DNA of 18,964 nt from Dehalococcoidales bacterium. Lineage in GTDB: Bacteria; Chloroflexota; Dehalococcoidia; Dehalococcoidales; UBA5627. This document shows positions 6,852 to 14,494 of the stretch, in pieces (position 1 is the stretch's first letter; the number at the start of each line of letters is the position of its first letter). The stretch spans positions 1-18,964 of the forward strand of contig JAAYNN010000079.1 of assembly GCA_012520835.1 (NCBI GenBank), given 5' to 3'. Both the position numbers and the translations under genes were made by a program. A model generated the notes under the pieces. The model did no database searches and was not told the DNA's origin. It saw nothing but the letters and a program-made list of their open reading frames with translations.

Positions 6852-7467
6852 TCATGAAATCACAGGGGCAGCTAATCCCTTTACCTCTTTCTGGGGCAAT
6901 TTCCCTGATATCGGTATTAAAAAATGGATTATTATTTCCTCTTTTATTTTCATTTGCGGCTTATTGATCGGAATCATATATCCCAGTATCGACTTTTTTT
7001 CAAGCCTTGATTATCTTATCGAACTTGCGGATAATGTTTCTCACCTGTCCTCGTTCGGTTTATTCCTTTTCTTCATGATTAACAATATTTTTAAGATCAT
7101 CATGTCTTTTATATTCAGCCCGCTGTTATGCATATTGCCGCTTTTATCGCTTTTTGTAAACGGCTGGATGATAGCGAATGTGGGTTACTTTATAGTCGAT
7201 ATTCATCAGTATTCAATCGGTTATTACATTTTGGGACTGCTGCCGCATGGCATATTTGAAATCCCGGCTTTAATTATCGGACAGGCTGCCGCTTTAAGCG
7301 TTGGCACCATGGTAATTGCGGCTGTATTTATTAAAGAACGCCGTGCGAAATTGTTCATACACCTGAGGGAAAATTTGAAATATCTCGGCTTTGTTGTCTT
7401 GCTGTTGATTGTTGCTGCCGGAGTCGAAGCGTATATTACACCGTCAATTTTGCGTCTTTTTGAATAG
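6841..7467 (+). CDS. SpoIIM-family (DUF95) integral membrane protein
   Basis: About 208 residues from ATG 6841, which overlaps the end of pcm by 11 nt; ATG 6832 and GTG 6799 are longer in-frame options. It is strongly hydrophobic, with membrane segments at roughly 27-47, 71-88, 92-118, 126-163 (probably two) and 179-198. The block LPHGIFEIPA at 134-143 is the hallmark of the stage II sporulation protein M family. In Bacillus, SpoIIM is part of a septal peptidoglycan-degrading complex, but the family is widespread in non-sporulating bacteria and archaea, where its role is unknown. No other sporulation gene is in this window. The following gap of 93 nt before the EF-G gene contains a possible new promoter. 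Confidence 0.85.
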   Translation: MKSNHEITGAANPFTSFWGNFPDIGIKKWIIISSFIFICGLLIGIIYPSIDFFSSLDYLIELADNVSHLSSFGLFLFFMINNIFKIIMSFIFSPLLCILPLLSLFVNGWMIANVGYFIVDIHQYSIGYYILGLLPHGIFEIPALIIGQAAALSVGTMVIAAVFIKERRAKLFIHLRENLKYLGFVVLLLIVAAGVEAYITPSILRLFE

Positions 7468-7505
7468 AAATTAAACCGCCAGGAATTTGCTGTATTAAAA
7501 AGCAT

Positions 7506-7542
7506 TATAATATATTCTTGTAAATAAAACTTGTAAATAAAA
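7506..7542 (+). promoter_or_regulatory. Perfect -10 box and 13-bp tandem repeat upstream of the EF-G-like gene
   Basis: TATAAT at 7506-7511 lies about 50 nt before the start codon; no good -35 is seen at 16-18 nt. Immediately after it, CTTGTAAATAAAA occurs twice in exact tandem (7517-7529 and 7530-7542), just before the GGAGAG ribosome site at 7545-7550. The repeat would be in the leader of a transcript begun here. Confidence 0.4.
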
Positions 7543-7560
7543 AAGGAGAGTAGTGAACAG

Positions 7561-9639
7561 ATGAAAGAGTATCAGCCGGAAAATATTCGTAATATAGTTT
7601 TGCTATCGCATAGCGGTGCCGGTAAAACATCGTTATCGGAGGCAATGTTATTCAACGCCGGAGTTATAAACCGGTTAGGGAAGGTCGATGCCGGTACTAC
7701 CACTTCGGATTATGACCAGGACGAAATTAAACGTAAAATCAGTATAAGTACCAGCCTGATTCCATATGAATGGCAGGGGTTGAAAATTAATGTAATGGAT
7801 ACCCCGGGTTATTCCGACTTTGCGGGAGAAGTCGATGCTGCTGTCAGAGTATGTGAAGGCGCTATTATCGTAGTTGCTGCTTCGTCTGGTGTTGAAGTAG
7901 GAACAGATCAAGCATGGGCATATTGCGAAAGAGAAAAACTGGCGCGCGTGTTCTTTATTAATAAAATGGATAGAGAAAATGCCAATTTTGATAAAATAAC
8001 GGGCGAACTCCAGGCAAAATTCGGTACAAAATGTATTCCGGTACAGATACCGGTTGGAGCCCATACGGAATTCAAGGGTGTTATCAGCCTTCTTAACATG
8101 AAGTATTATGCCGGTGAAAAGGGTGAAGAGACCGAGATTCCATCCGAATTAAAAGAGCAGGCGGCTGCAATGCGTGAAAAAATGGTAGAAACTATCGCCG
8201 AAACAGATGACGAGCTGATAGAAAAATATTTAGATGGACATGAATTAACCAATGAAGAATTATTATCAACTCTCCACAAAGCTGTCGATGCCTGTAAAAT
8301 TATCCCGATACTGGCCGGGTCGGCTTTACAGAACATCGGAATTAATAGATTGATGTCTGTTATCAGTGAATATTTACCGTCACCTGAGGATTCAGTTATT
8401 AACATTACTGATGATTCTGTTGTTAAAGATATTAAAATCGACAGCAGCGGTCCGCTGGCTGCCCTTGTTTTTAAAACCAGTGCAGATCCATATGTCGGTA
8501 AGCTGACCTACTTCAAGGTATTTTCAGGTGAACTTGAAAGCAACTCGCAGGTTTGGAATGTTAACCAGAATAGTGCCGAACGTATCGGTCAGTTATTTGT
8601 GATAAGAGGAAAGAACCAGGAGCCTATCGCAAAAATCAGTGCCGGTGATATAGGGGCTGTTGCCAAGTTGAATATAACGGCGACTGGAGATACCCTGGGA
8701 ATGCAGGATAAACCGGTGACGATTACCCCGCCGACTTATCCCAAAACACTCTTCAACGTTGCTGTATTACCTAAAACGAAGGCAGATGTCGACAAATTGG
8801 GGCCGTCTCTTGCCAGGTTGTCGGAAGAAGACCCGACACTCATTATTAGTCGCGACCCTGATACCGGTGAAACCATTCTTTCCGGCCTCGGAGAGACACA
8901 GGTGGAAGTTGCCGCTGAAAAAATCATGCGCAAATTTGGCGTAGCAGTGGAATTGAAAACTCCCAAAGTTCCCTACAAGGAGACAATTACAAAGTCGGCC
9001 AGAGGTGAATATAAACACAAAAAACAAACAGGCGGGCATGGCCAATACGGGCATGTCATTCTCGAGCTGGAGCCCATTGTCGGCGGCGGAGAAAATGAGT
9101 TCGAGAACAGGGTGGTCGGCGGTACCATTCCAAAAAACTATATACCTGCGGTGGAGAAGGGTGTACAGGAAGCGCTTAAGGAAGGTACTGTTGCCGGATA
9201 TCCGATTATAAACGTCAGAACTCTGGTCCTGGACGGGAGTTTCCATCCGGTAGATTCTTCGGAAATATGTTTCAAGATTGCCGGATCCGGTGCTTTCAAA
9301 AGGGCCATGGCAGATGGCAGTCCCATTTTACTGGAGCCGATTGTCAATATAAAGATAAGAATTCCGAATGATTATACCGGAGATATTATCGGCGACCTGA
9401 ATACCAAGCGGGCACGCGTACAGGGTATGAATCCTGAAGACAATTATAATATTGTCGATGCCCAGGTACCGCTGGCTGAAATCCTGCGTTATGCCATCGA
9501 TTTGAAATCGATGACGCAGGGCAGGGGCTCTTTCAGCTATGAATTCGACCATTACGAAGAAGTTCCATCGCATATTACTCAGAAGATAGTTGCCGAAAAT
9601 GAAGCGGAAAAACAAAAGATAGCCGAGGGTAAAGCTTAA
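7561..9639 (+). CDS. fusA: Elongation factor G-like translational GTPase (EF-G 2 type)
   Basis: A 692-residue five-domain GTPase of the EF-G family, starting at ATG 7561 with GGAGAG 10 nt upstream. GTPase motifs: P-loop HSGAGKTS at 17-24, switch II DTPGYSDF at 80-87, NKMD at 134-137 and GSAL at 253-256. Domain IV, whose tip enters the decoding site in EF-G, has GGHGQYGHV. Two features separate it from canonical EF-G: the P-loop reads HSGAGKTS rather than HIDAGKTT, and the catalytic His of DTPGH is Tyr84. Both recall the EF-G 2 paralogues exemplified by Thermus EF-G-2. A standard fusA next to rpsL-rpsG would be expected elsewhere in the genome. The symbol is the family name; its specific role (translocation, recycling or a stress function) is not evident. 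It stands alone, 93 nt after a membrane protein gene, and ends in a strong terminator. Confidence 0.9.
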   Translation: MKEYQPENIRNIVLLSHSGAGKTSLSEAMLFNAGVINRLGKVDAGTTTSDYDQDEIKRKISISTSLIPYEWQGLKINVMDTPGYSDFAGEVDAAVRVCEGAIIVVAASSGVEVGTDQAWAYCEREKLARVFFINKMDRENANFDKITGELQAKFGTKCIPVQIPVGAHTEFKGVISLLNMKYYAGEKGEETEIPSELKEQAAAMREKMVETIAETDDELIEKYLDGHELTNEELLSTLHKAVDACKIIPILAGSALQNIGINRLMSVISEYLPSPEDSVINITDDSVVKDIKIDSSGPLAALVFKTSADPYVGKLTYFKVFSGELESNSQVWNVNQNSAERIGQLFVIRGKNQEPIAKISAGDIGAVAKLNITATGDTLGMQDKPVTITPPTYPKTLFNVAVLPKTKADVDKLGPSLARLSEEDPTLIISRDPDTGETILSGLGETQVEVAAEKIMRKFGVAVELKTPKVPYKETITKSARGEYKHKKQTGGHGQYGHVILELEPIVGGGENEFENRVVGGTIPKNYIPAVEKGVQEALKEGTVAGYPIINVRTLVLDGSFHPVDSSEICFKIAGSGAFKRAMADGSPILLEPIVNIKIRIPNDYTGDIIGDLNTKRARVQGMNPEDNYNIVDAQVPLAEILRYAIDLKSMTQGRGSFSYEFDHYEEVPSHITQKIVAENEAEKQKIAEGKA

Positions 9640-9746
9640 TACGCAGCATTAAATAGTACTATTCAGCAATAGTGTCCAATCAATTGTTAATTGCGCTATT
9701 CTTCAGATACTACAATCGAATAACGCTTATTAAATTATTGATACAG

Positions 9747-9785
9747 ACCGGCAGAGCGAGCAATCATTCTGCCGGTTTTGTTTTT
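9747..9785 (+). terminator. Intrinsic terminator after the EF-G-like gene
   Basis: ACCGGCAGA (9747-9755) and TCTGCCGGT (9768-9776) form a perfect GC-rich 9-bp stem with a 12-nt loop, followed by TTTTGTTTTT (9776-9785). This is a textbook rho-independent terminator for plus-strand transcription, 108 nt past the stop codon. The prmC gene arrives from the other strand about 95 nt further on. Confidence 0.93.
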
Positions 9786-9878
9786 ATCCGTTTTTAGATA
9801 CCTGTGAAAAAATTATACGAATCACCCACGAATATAGATGCGATGGCTTGAGAAATACCATAGTTCGATAGCCGTAGC

Positions 9879-10709
9879 TTATCTGAAAGAAGCGCAAACT
9901 ACGCGGCCAATCCCTCTTAAATCTTGAAGGACTTCTATATCTTTGATATCAGACAACCCATTAAGAATTTCGAATACGCTATCCTTTTGTCCCAACCCGA
10001 TTTCCAGCAGCAGATGCCCCCCTGTATTTATTTTATCCGGCACCTGACGGCATAGAAGCCTGATTACATCCAGCCCGTCATCTCCTCCGTCAAGTGCCAG
10101 CATCGGTTCGCAGGTACTGGCAGGGATGTCCTCTTTTCTGACATATGGTAGATTGGCGGCTATAATATCTGCTTTATGCGGCAGAGGTTCAAGCAAATTT
10201 CCCTGAAGCAGTATTACCCGGTTGTTTACTTTATGTTTGTGGCAATTGATATCAGCTGTCTTCAGGGCATCGAAGGAGATATCCGTGGCTATTATTTTTG
10301 CCCTGGGAAGATTAACAGCCAGGCTGACAGCTATAGCACCGCTGCCGGTACCAATATCGGCAATGAAGGGATTATCATATTTTCTTGCTAATACGAGGGC
10401 TTTATCCACGAGGTGTTCGGTTTCGGGGCGGGGTATCAGAACATCTTTGTTTACATAAAAATCCAGCCCGTAAAACTCTTTATTCCCTGTAATGTATGAA
10501 GTAGGTTCGCCAGTAAGTCTGCGTTGAGCAATCGATTGAATGATGTTCCATTGTTCAGCCGTTATTTCATGTTCTGTGTTCTGATAATACTGGATGCGGC
10601 TGTACCCCATGGCATACCTTATCAGCAGTTCGCTTTCAAGTGAAGCATCATCTATATTGTTTTTAGACAGAATATCACGGGTTTGATTGAAGCATTCCCT
10701 GAGAATCAT
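9879..10709 (-). CDS. prmC: Peptide chain release factor N5-glutamine methyltransferase
   Basis: A 276-residue SAM-dependent methyltransferase that modifies the Gln of the GGQ motif in release factors, raising termination efficiency. The N-terminal helical domain (about 1-80), which binds the release factor, is followed by the Rossmann-fold catalytic domain. Signatures are YGLDFYVNKDVLIPRPETE (80-98), SAM motif I DIGTGSGAIAVSL (118-130), and the late EPMLALDGGDDGLD block (201-214). The substrate-Gln motif, normally NPPY, is NLPY at 186-189. Asn186 and Tyr189 are kept, and only the first Pro is changed. Its start codon overlaps the prfA stop by 4 nt (ATGA arrangement), so the enzyme is translationally coupled to its own substrate, the common prfA-prmC order. 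Confidence 0.95.
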   Translation of the reverse strand: MILRECFNQTRDILSKNNIDDASLESELLIRYAMGYSRIQYYQNTEHEITAEQWNIIQSIAQRRLTGEPTSYITGNKEFYGLDFYVNKDVLIPRPETEHLVDKALVLARKYDNPFIADIGTGSGAIAVSLAVNLPRAKIIATDISFDALKTADINCHKHKVNNRVILLQGNLLEPLPHKADIIAANLPYVRKEDIPASTCEPMLALDGGDDGLDVIRLLCRQVPDKINTGGHLLLEIGLGQKDSVFEILNGLSDIKDIEVLQDLRGIGRVVCASFR

Positions 10710-11776
10710 TCCAGTTGCGACTCTAGCAAATTGGCCTGTTCATCGGCGGCAAGTGAATCTAGTAGCTCATCCAGGTTGCCTTCCATGATATTCGGCAGGT
10801 TGCGCAGGGTTATACCTCCGCGGTGGTCGGTGATGCGGTCCTGCGGAAAATTATAGGTGCGGATTTTCTCGACGCGTTCGGCGGTGCCCACCTGCGAACG
10901 CCTTTCCTCGACGATATCGCCTTCCTGTTTGCGTTGTTCTATATCGTGCAGCCTTGCCCTTAAAACTGACATGGCCTTGGTCTTGTTTTTCAATTGTGAA
11001 CGCTCATCCTGGCATGTTACTACAATACCTGTCGGCAAGTGAGTAATGCGTACGGCGGTAGCGACCTTGTTAACGTTTTGGCCCCCGGCGCCGCCGCTGT
11101 GAAAGATATCTATCCTGAGATCGTTCTGGTTGATATCCACCTCGATCTCATCGGCGACAGGTAAAACAGCCACTGTGGCTGTCGAAGTATGTATTCGCCC
11201 GGATGCTTCAGTGGTGGGTACTCTTTGCACGCGGTGAACCCCTCTTTCATATTTCAAACGGCTGAAGGCCCCATTGCCGCGAATTTCAAAAATTACTTCG
11301 CGAATACCGCCGCTGCCGATTTCATTGACATCGATAATATCGGTAGCCCAACCCTGGATTTGAGCATAACGCGTATACATGCGGAATAAATCGGCGGCAA
11401 ACAGGCCAGCTTCTTCTCCGCCGGTGCCGGCTCTTATTTCCATGATAATATCTTTTTCATCATTGGGGTCTTTCGGTAACAGAGCTATTTTTAAATCCTC
11501 ATTCTGCTTCTCGATTGTTACTTCCAGATTCTCGATTTCCTGTTTAACCATCTCCAGCATATCTTCATCGAGCTTGTCGTCAAGCATAGCCCTGGTGTCT
11601 TCAAGCGTTTTAACTGATTTTTGATATTGACGGTAAAGGGAAACAAGTTCTTCTAAACGCGCTCTTTCCTGAGCCAGTTCCTGCATTATCTTCGGATTGG
11701 ATATAGCTTCATCGGAAGCCATTTGCTCTTCAAGTTCAATATACTGCTGTTCAATTTTAGCCAGACGTTCTAACAT
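10706..11776 (-). CDS. prfA: Peptide chain release factor 1
   Basis: A 356-residue RF1, normal length, which reads UAA and UAG on the ribosome and triggers peptide release. The N-terminal domain is a long charged coiled-coil-like region (about 1-105). The stop-codon recognition tripeptide P-x-T is PTT at 187-189, within VQRVPTTEASGRIHTS, which marks RF1 rather than RF2 (SPF). The catalytic GGQ is at 231-233 in HSGGAGGQNVN; its Gln is the target of PrmC, encoded immediately downstream. There is no in-frame stop or other sign of programmed frameshifting, also as expected for RF1. AGAGGA lies about 14 nt before ATG 11776, slightly far. A promoter with an extended -10 is visible about 37 nt upstream. 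Confidence 0.97.
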   Translation of the reverse strand: MLERLAKIEQQYIELEEQMASDEAISNPKIMQELAQERARLEELVSLYRQYQKSVKTLEDTRAMLDDKLDEDMLEMVKQEIENLEVTIEKQNEDLKIALLPKDPNDEKDIIMEIRAGTGGEEAGLFAADLFRMYTRYAQIQGWATDIIDVNEIGSGGIREVIFEIRGNGAFSRLKYERGVHRVQRVPTTEASGRIHTSTATVAVLPVADEIEVDINQNDLRIDIFHSGGAGGQNVNKVATAVRITHLPTGIVVTCQDERSQLKNKTKAMSVLRARLHDIEQRKQEGDIVEERRSQVGTAERVEKIRTYNFPQDRITDHRGGITLRNLPNIMEGNLDELLDSLAADEQANLLESQLE

Positions 11777-11812
11777 TTATTCTTTTTTATTCCTCTAAGT
11801 GATTCTTGTTAT

Positions 11813-11821
11813 ATTATAACA
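11813..11821 (-). promoter_or_regulatory. Extended -10 promoter of prfA-prmC
   Basis: On the minus strand TGTTATAAT (11813-11821) matches the extended -10 form TGnTATAAT exactly. The position where a -35 would lie falls within the hairpin at 11827-11855 and shows no good match, which extended -10 promoters tolerate. The leader to the prfA ATG would be about 30 nt. Confidence 0.6.
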
Positions 11822-11826
11822 TAGCA

Positions 11827-11855
11827 AACGCAATGCTCTTTAAAAGCATTGCGTT
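11827..11855 (-). terminator. Hairpin after the NDP-sugar pyrophosphorylase gene
   Basis: A perfect 11-bp inverted repeat, AACGCAATGCT (11827-11837) and AGCATTGCGTT (11845-11855), with a 7-nt loop, 45 nt past the stop of the minus-strand gene at 11900. Only a short T-run (GTTTG) follows on the minus strand, so termination may be partial. It abuts the prfA promoter and could equally act as an upstream control element. Confidence 0.6.
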
Positions 11856-11899
11856 ATTATGGGATTTCAAGTAAGGCCATTTATTGCATTGATTTATTT

Positions 11900-12988
11900 T
11901 TAGCTGACAATAGTATTCGGTGAAACAAGCTGGCCGGCTTTAATATGTTTACCGTAGCCAACAATTGTATTATTACCCAGAACAGCCTGCTCGATAATAC
12001 TACCCGAACCGATATGGCAGTCGTTTGCAATTATAGTATGCTTTATTTTGGCAAGCGGTTCGACATGAACAGAATTCCATAAAATAGAATCGTCGATAAT
12101 AGAATAGTTGGAAATCTGGCAATTCGAGCCGATGACAACAGGACCGTTGATTTTAACATCCTGGCCGATAATGCAGTTATTGCCTATCACGACAGTACCG
12201 GAAATCCGGGCTGACGGATGAATGATGCAGTTCGTGCCGGTTACCATTTTTTTCCTGCCGTTGTTGAAATGATATTGATTGCTTTTGCCGTTAAGCAGGT
12301 CATAATGCACCTGGAAATAGTTTTCCGGCTTGCCGATATCCATCCAGTAGCAGTCCGTCGGATAGGCAAAGACATCCTCTTTATTACGCAGCAGCAGTGG
12401 GAAAATATCTCTCTCGAAACTGCAATTGGTTTGAGCAGGTATGAGCGACATCACCTCCGGTTCCAGTATGTATGTACCGGCATTTATCATGTTGGTGGTG
12501 ATTTCATCCGGGCTCGGTTTCTCCAGAAAGCGCAGAATCCTGTTATTGCTGTCGGTTTCTACCAGTCCGTAACTGGTAGGGTCTTCGACCGGTGTCAAAG
12601 CGATAGTAAGCATGGCCTTGTTTCGTTTATGATTCTCCATCATATCGGTTAAATCCAGGTCGGTGAAAACGTCTCCGTTAAAAACAAGTGTGGGCTCGTC
12701 GATAAATCCGCCTGCATTCTTAACGGCACCGGCAGTCCCAAGCGGAATTTCTTCGACGGTGTAAGACAGCTTGACATCGAATCGGCTGCCGTCACCGAAG
12801 TAATTTTTTATAGGTTCTGCCAGATAACTGACGGCAAGAGCGATATCGCTAACTTTATGCGATTTCAAACGTTTAATAAGGTATTCAAGGAATGGGATAT
12901 TAAGCACAGGAATCATCGATTTCGGGGTATTAATAGTTAAAGGCCTTAACCTGGTACCAAAACCGCCGCTTAGAATTACTGCTTTCAT
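11900..12988 (-). CDS. NDP-sugar pyrophosphorylase, mannose-1-phosphate guanylyltransferase-like
   Basis: A 362-residue two-domain protein. The N-terminal nucleotidyltransferase domain (about 1-235) has the nucleotide-binding signature SGGFGTRLRPLT (7-18) with the PK pair at 22-23, the metal-binding NGD at 104-106, an EKP motif, and YWMDIG near its end. It joins an NTP to a sugar 1-phosphate, giving an activated sugar for cell-envelope glycan synthesis. From about 255 to the end, repeated hexapeptides of the [IV]-G-x-x type (for example VVIGNNCIIGQDVKI) build a left-handed beta-helix for oligomerisation or regulation. Domain order and length resemble GDP-mannose pyrophosphorylases, but glucose-1-phosphate uridylyl- or thymidylyltransferases look alike, so the nucleotide and sugar are not fixed. 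GGGAG lies 11 nt before ATG 12988. It is transcribed alone, divergent from the foldase gene. Confidence 0.88.
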   Translation of the reverse strand: MKAVILSGGFGTRLRPLTINTPKSMIPVLNIPFLEYLIKRLKSHKVSDIALAVSYLAEPIKNYFGDGSRFDVKLSYTVEEIPLGTAGAVKNAGGFIDEPTLVFNGDVFTDLDLTDMMENHKRNKAMLTIALTPVEDPTSYGLVETDSNNRILRFLEKPSPDEITTNMINAGTYILEPEVMSLIPAQTNCSFERDIFPLLLRNKEDVFAYPTDCYWMDIGKPENYFQVHYDLLNGKSNQYHFNNGRKKMVTGTNCIIHPSARISGTVVIGNNCIIGQDVKINGPVVIGSNCQISNYSIIDDSILWNSVHVEPLAKIKHTIIANDCHIGSGSIIEQAVLGNNTIVGYGKHIKAGQLVSPNTIVS

Positions 12989-13022
12989 TATGATTTACTC
13001 CCTTAAATTAGATGAAATTTTG

Positions 13023-13061
13023 CTATGCCAGAATATGTATAGTATATAATATTAGGCATAG
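13023..13061. promoter_or_regulatory. Inverted repeat in the divergent promoter region
   Basis: CTATGCC (13023-13029) and GGCATAG (13055-13061) are a perfect 7-bp inverted repeat, extended inward by AATAT and ATATT with a one-base offset. It lies 35 nt upstream of the pyrophosphorylase start. On the minus strand a TATACT hexamer that could be that gene's -10 is between the arms. It may be an operator or a leader hairpin; no T-run typical of a terminator for a neighbouring gene is evident, and no gene ends here. Confidence 0.4.
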
Positions 13062-13078
13062 TTTTAAAAGAATTTAAA

Positions 13079-13108
13079 TTGCACTGCATCGGCTTTAAGG
13101 CTTATAAT
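13079..13108 (+). promoter_or_regulatory. Promoter of the foldase-hom-thrC group
   Basis: TTGCAC (13079-13084, 4 of 6) and a perfect TATAAT (13103-13108) are separated by 18 nt on the plus strand. The transcript would have a leader of about 90 nt before the TTG start at 13206. No clear attenuator or leader peptide rich in Thr or Ile codons is seen in that leader. Confidence 0.6.
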
Positions 13109-13205
13109 GACAACATTATCGTAAAGAGCACTTAGTATTTTTACCATAGTTTGAGCCGGATTGAACCGTTCACATTACTGATTATACGAGGGAGAATTAA
13201 CGACA

Positions 13206-14480
13206 TTGAATAAAACACCAAATACAAAAAAAATGACCTATGCGGTCAGGGAAAGTAAACGAAAAAATTTTAACGATATCATCAAATTTGCTGTTTATTC
13301 GGTTATCGCCATAGTGGTCGGCCTGGTGGGTGTCGGTATAAAACATTGGTATCAGGAAGATTACAAACCAATGCATGAAATAGTGGTTAATGTAAACGGC
13401 ACCAAATTCGATATGACATATTATATCGATATGCTTACATATGTATCAGGCAGTTATGCTCAATATGCAGAGTATTTCACAAGTTATGCATTACAGTATA
13501 TTGAATATTACGAACTCATAAAACAGGGTGCCGAGGAATTAGGTATTACCGTTGCCAATAAAGAAATTACGGCAGTGATTAAAGAAAAGAAGTTTGACAA
13601 TACTCCGGCCGCCAGGGATATGGTAAGAGCAAGTTTACTGGTTCCCAAGTTAGAGGAGTACTTCGGTGCGAAAATCGAGAAATCCGGTGAACATAATTAT
13701 GTGTGGGCGATGTTCCTTGAAAGCCAGAGCCAGGTTGATGCAGTTAAAAACAGGATTGCAAGCGGTGAACTGTTTAAAGACATTGCTGCGGAATTATCTC
13801 TGGATGCAGTTACAAAAGAAGCCGGCGGTGACCTCGGATGGCTGCCTGCCGGTGTTATCGATGATATTCTCAGCAATACCGTTTTGTCCGATGAACTCAT
13901 TGCGAATGCCGTGTTAGGAGAATTGAATTCGGTTATAGATGAAACAAAAACAAAAAATGTCGGCTACTGGATTTTAAAAGTGACTGAGTCGGAAACTATC
14001 ACTGATGGAGAAGGAAATGTAACCACGAATGCTAACGTGAATGCGATTTTCAATGGTAGCCTGGCCGAAATGGAAGAAGTAATGGCTTTACTTGAAGCCG
14101 GCGGTGATTTCGATACTCTGGCCGAGCAGTATTCAGAGAAGTGGAGCGAGGAAACCGGCTCTGCTTTAGCTGTTACCACCGGCGATTATTCGGATGCCTT
14201 TCAGGCTTATGCTTTAAATCCGGAAGTCGAGATAAATGCTATCAGTGAGATTATCAAGGATACGGATGTTAGTACAACGGGCGGATACTGGTTATATCAG
14301 GTTACTGCTACGGAGAATATGGATATTTCAGACGAACACATGGAGATTTTGACCGGGGACGCGTTGGACGCATGGATTGGAGCTTTTGATTACGAAACCG
14401 TAGTTGTTTCAGAAAACATAGAAGAAATGAAAGGGTTTGCAGCCGCTAAGGTTAAGTCAAAAAATATATCAATTAGTTAG
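13206..14480 (+). CDS. Membrane-anchored peptidyl-prolyl isomerase (SurA/PpiC-type foldase)
   Basis: A 424-residue protein with a basic N-terminus (1-25), one hydrophobic anchor at about 26-46 and a large extracytoplasmic part, the layout of PrsA/SurA-type foldases that help exported proteins fold. An N-terminal SurA-like helical domain (about 58-155) includes the VNVNGTKFDM block. Two parvulin-like modules follow. The first, about 162-258, keeps EAGGDLGWLPAG. The second, about 274-367, keeps the MALLEAGGDFDTLAEQYSE segment but has lost the GGDLGWF block, so it is probably non-catalytic. The start is TTG 13206 with GAGGGAGA 10 nt upstream; the next Met would remove part of the basic region. 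It precedes hom by 14 nt, and this pairing with threonine synthesis has no obvious functional logic. Confidence 0.85.
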   Translation: MNKTPNTKKMTYAVRESKRKNFNDIIKFAVYSVIAIVVGLVGVGIKHWYQEDYKPMHEIVVNVNGTKFDMTYYIDMLTYVSGSYAQYAEYFTSYALQYIEYYELIKQGAEELGITVANKEITAVIKEKKFDNTPAARDMVRASLLVPKLEEYFGAKIEKSGEHNYVWAMFLESQSQVDAVKNRIASGELFKDIAAELSLDAVTKEAGGDLGWLPAGVIDDILSNTVLSDELIANAVLGELNSVIDETKTKNVGYWILKVTESETITDGEGNVTTNANVNAIFNGSLAEMEEVMALLEAGGDFDTLAEQYSEKWSEETGSALAVTTGDYSDAFQAYALNPEVEINAISEIIKDTDVSTTGGYWLYQVTATENMDISDEHMEILTGDALDAWIGAFDYETVVVSENIEEMKGFAAAKVKSKNISIS

Positions 14481-14494
14481 ATAGGAAAAGCACC

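Noticed and set aside
9640..9740. AT-rich imperfect hairpin (AATAG...CTATT with inner CAATT, AATTG) between the EF-G-like gene and its terminator
   Set aside because: The pairing is weak and interrupted, there is no T-run, and the strong GC-rich terminator at 9747-9785 already explains transcript ending.
1960..13176. The 13-mer AACCGTTCACATT occurs at 1960-1972 and 13164-13176, both in intergenic DNA
   Set aside because: A few shared 13-mers are expected by chance in about 19 kb, and the two copies lie at different positions and orientations relative to their nearest genes.
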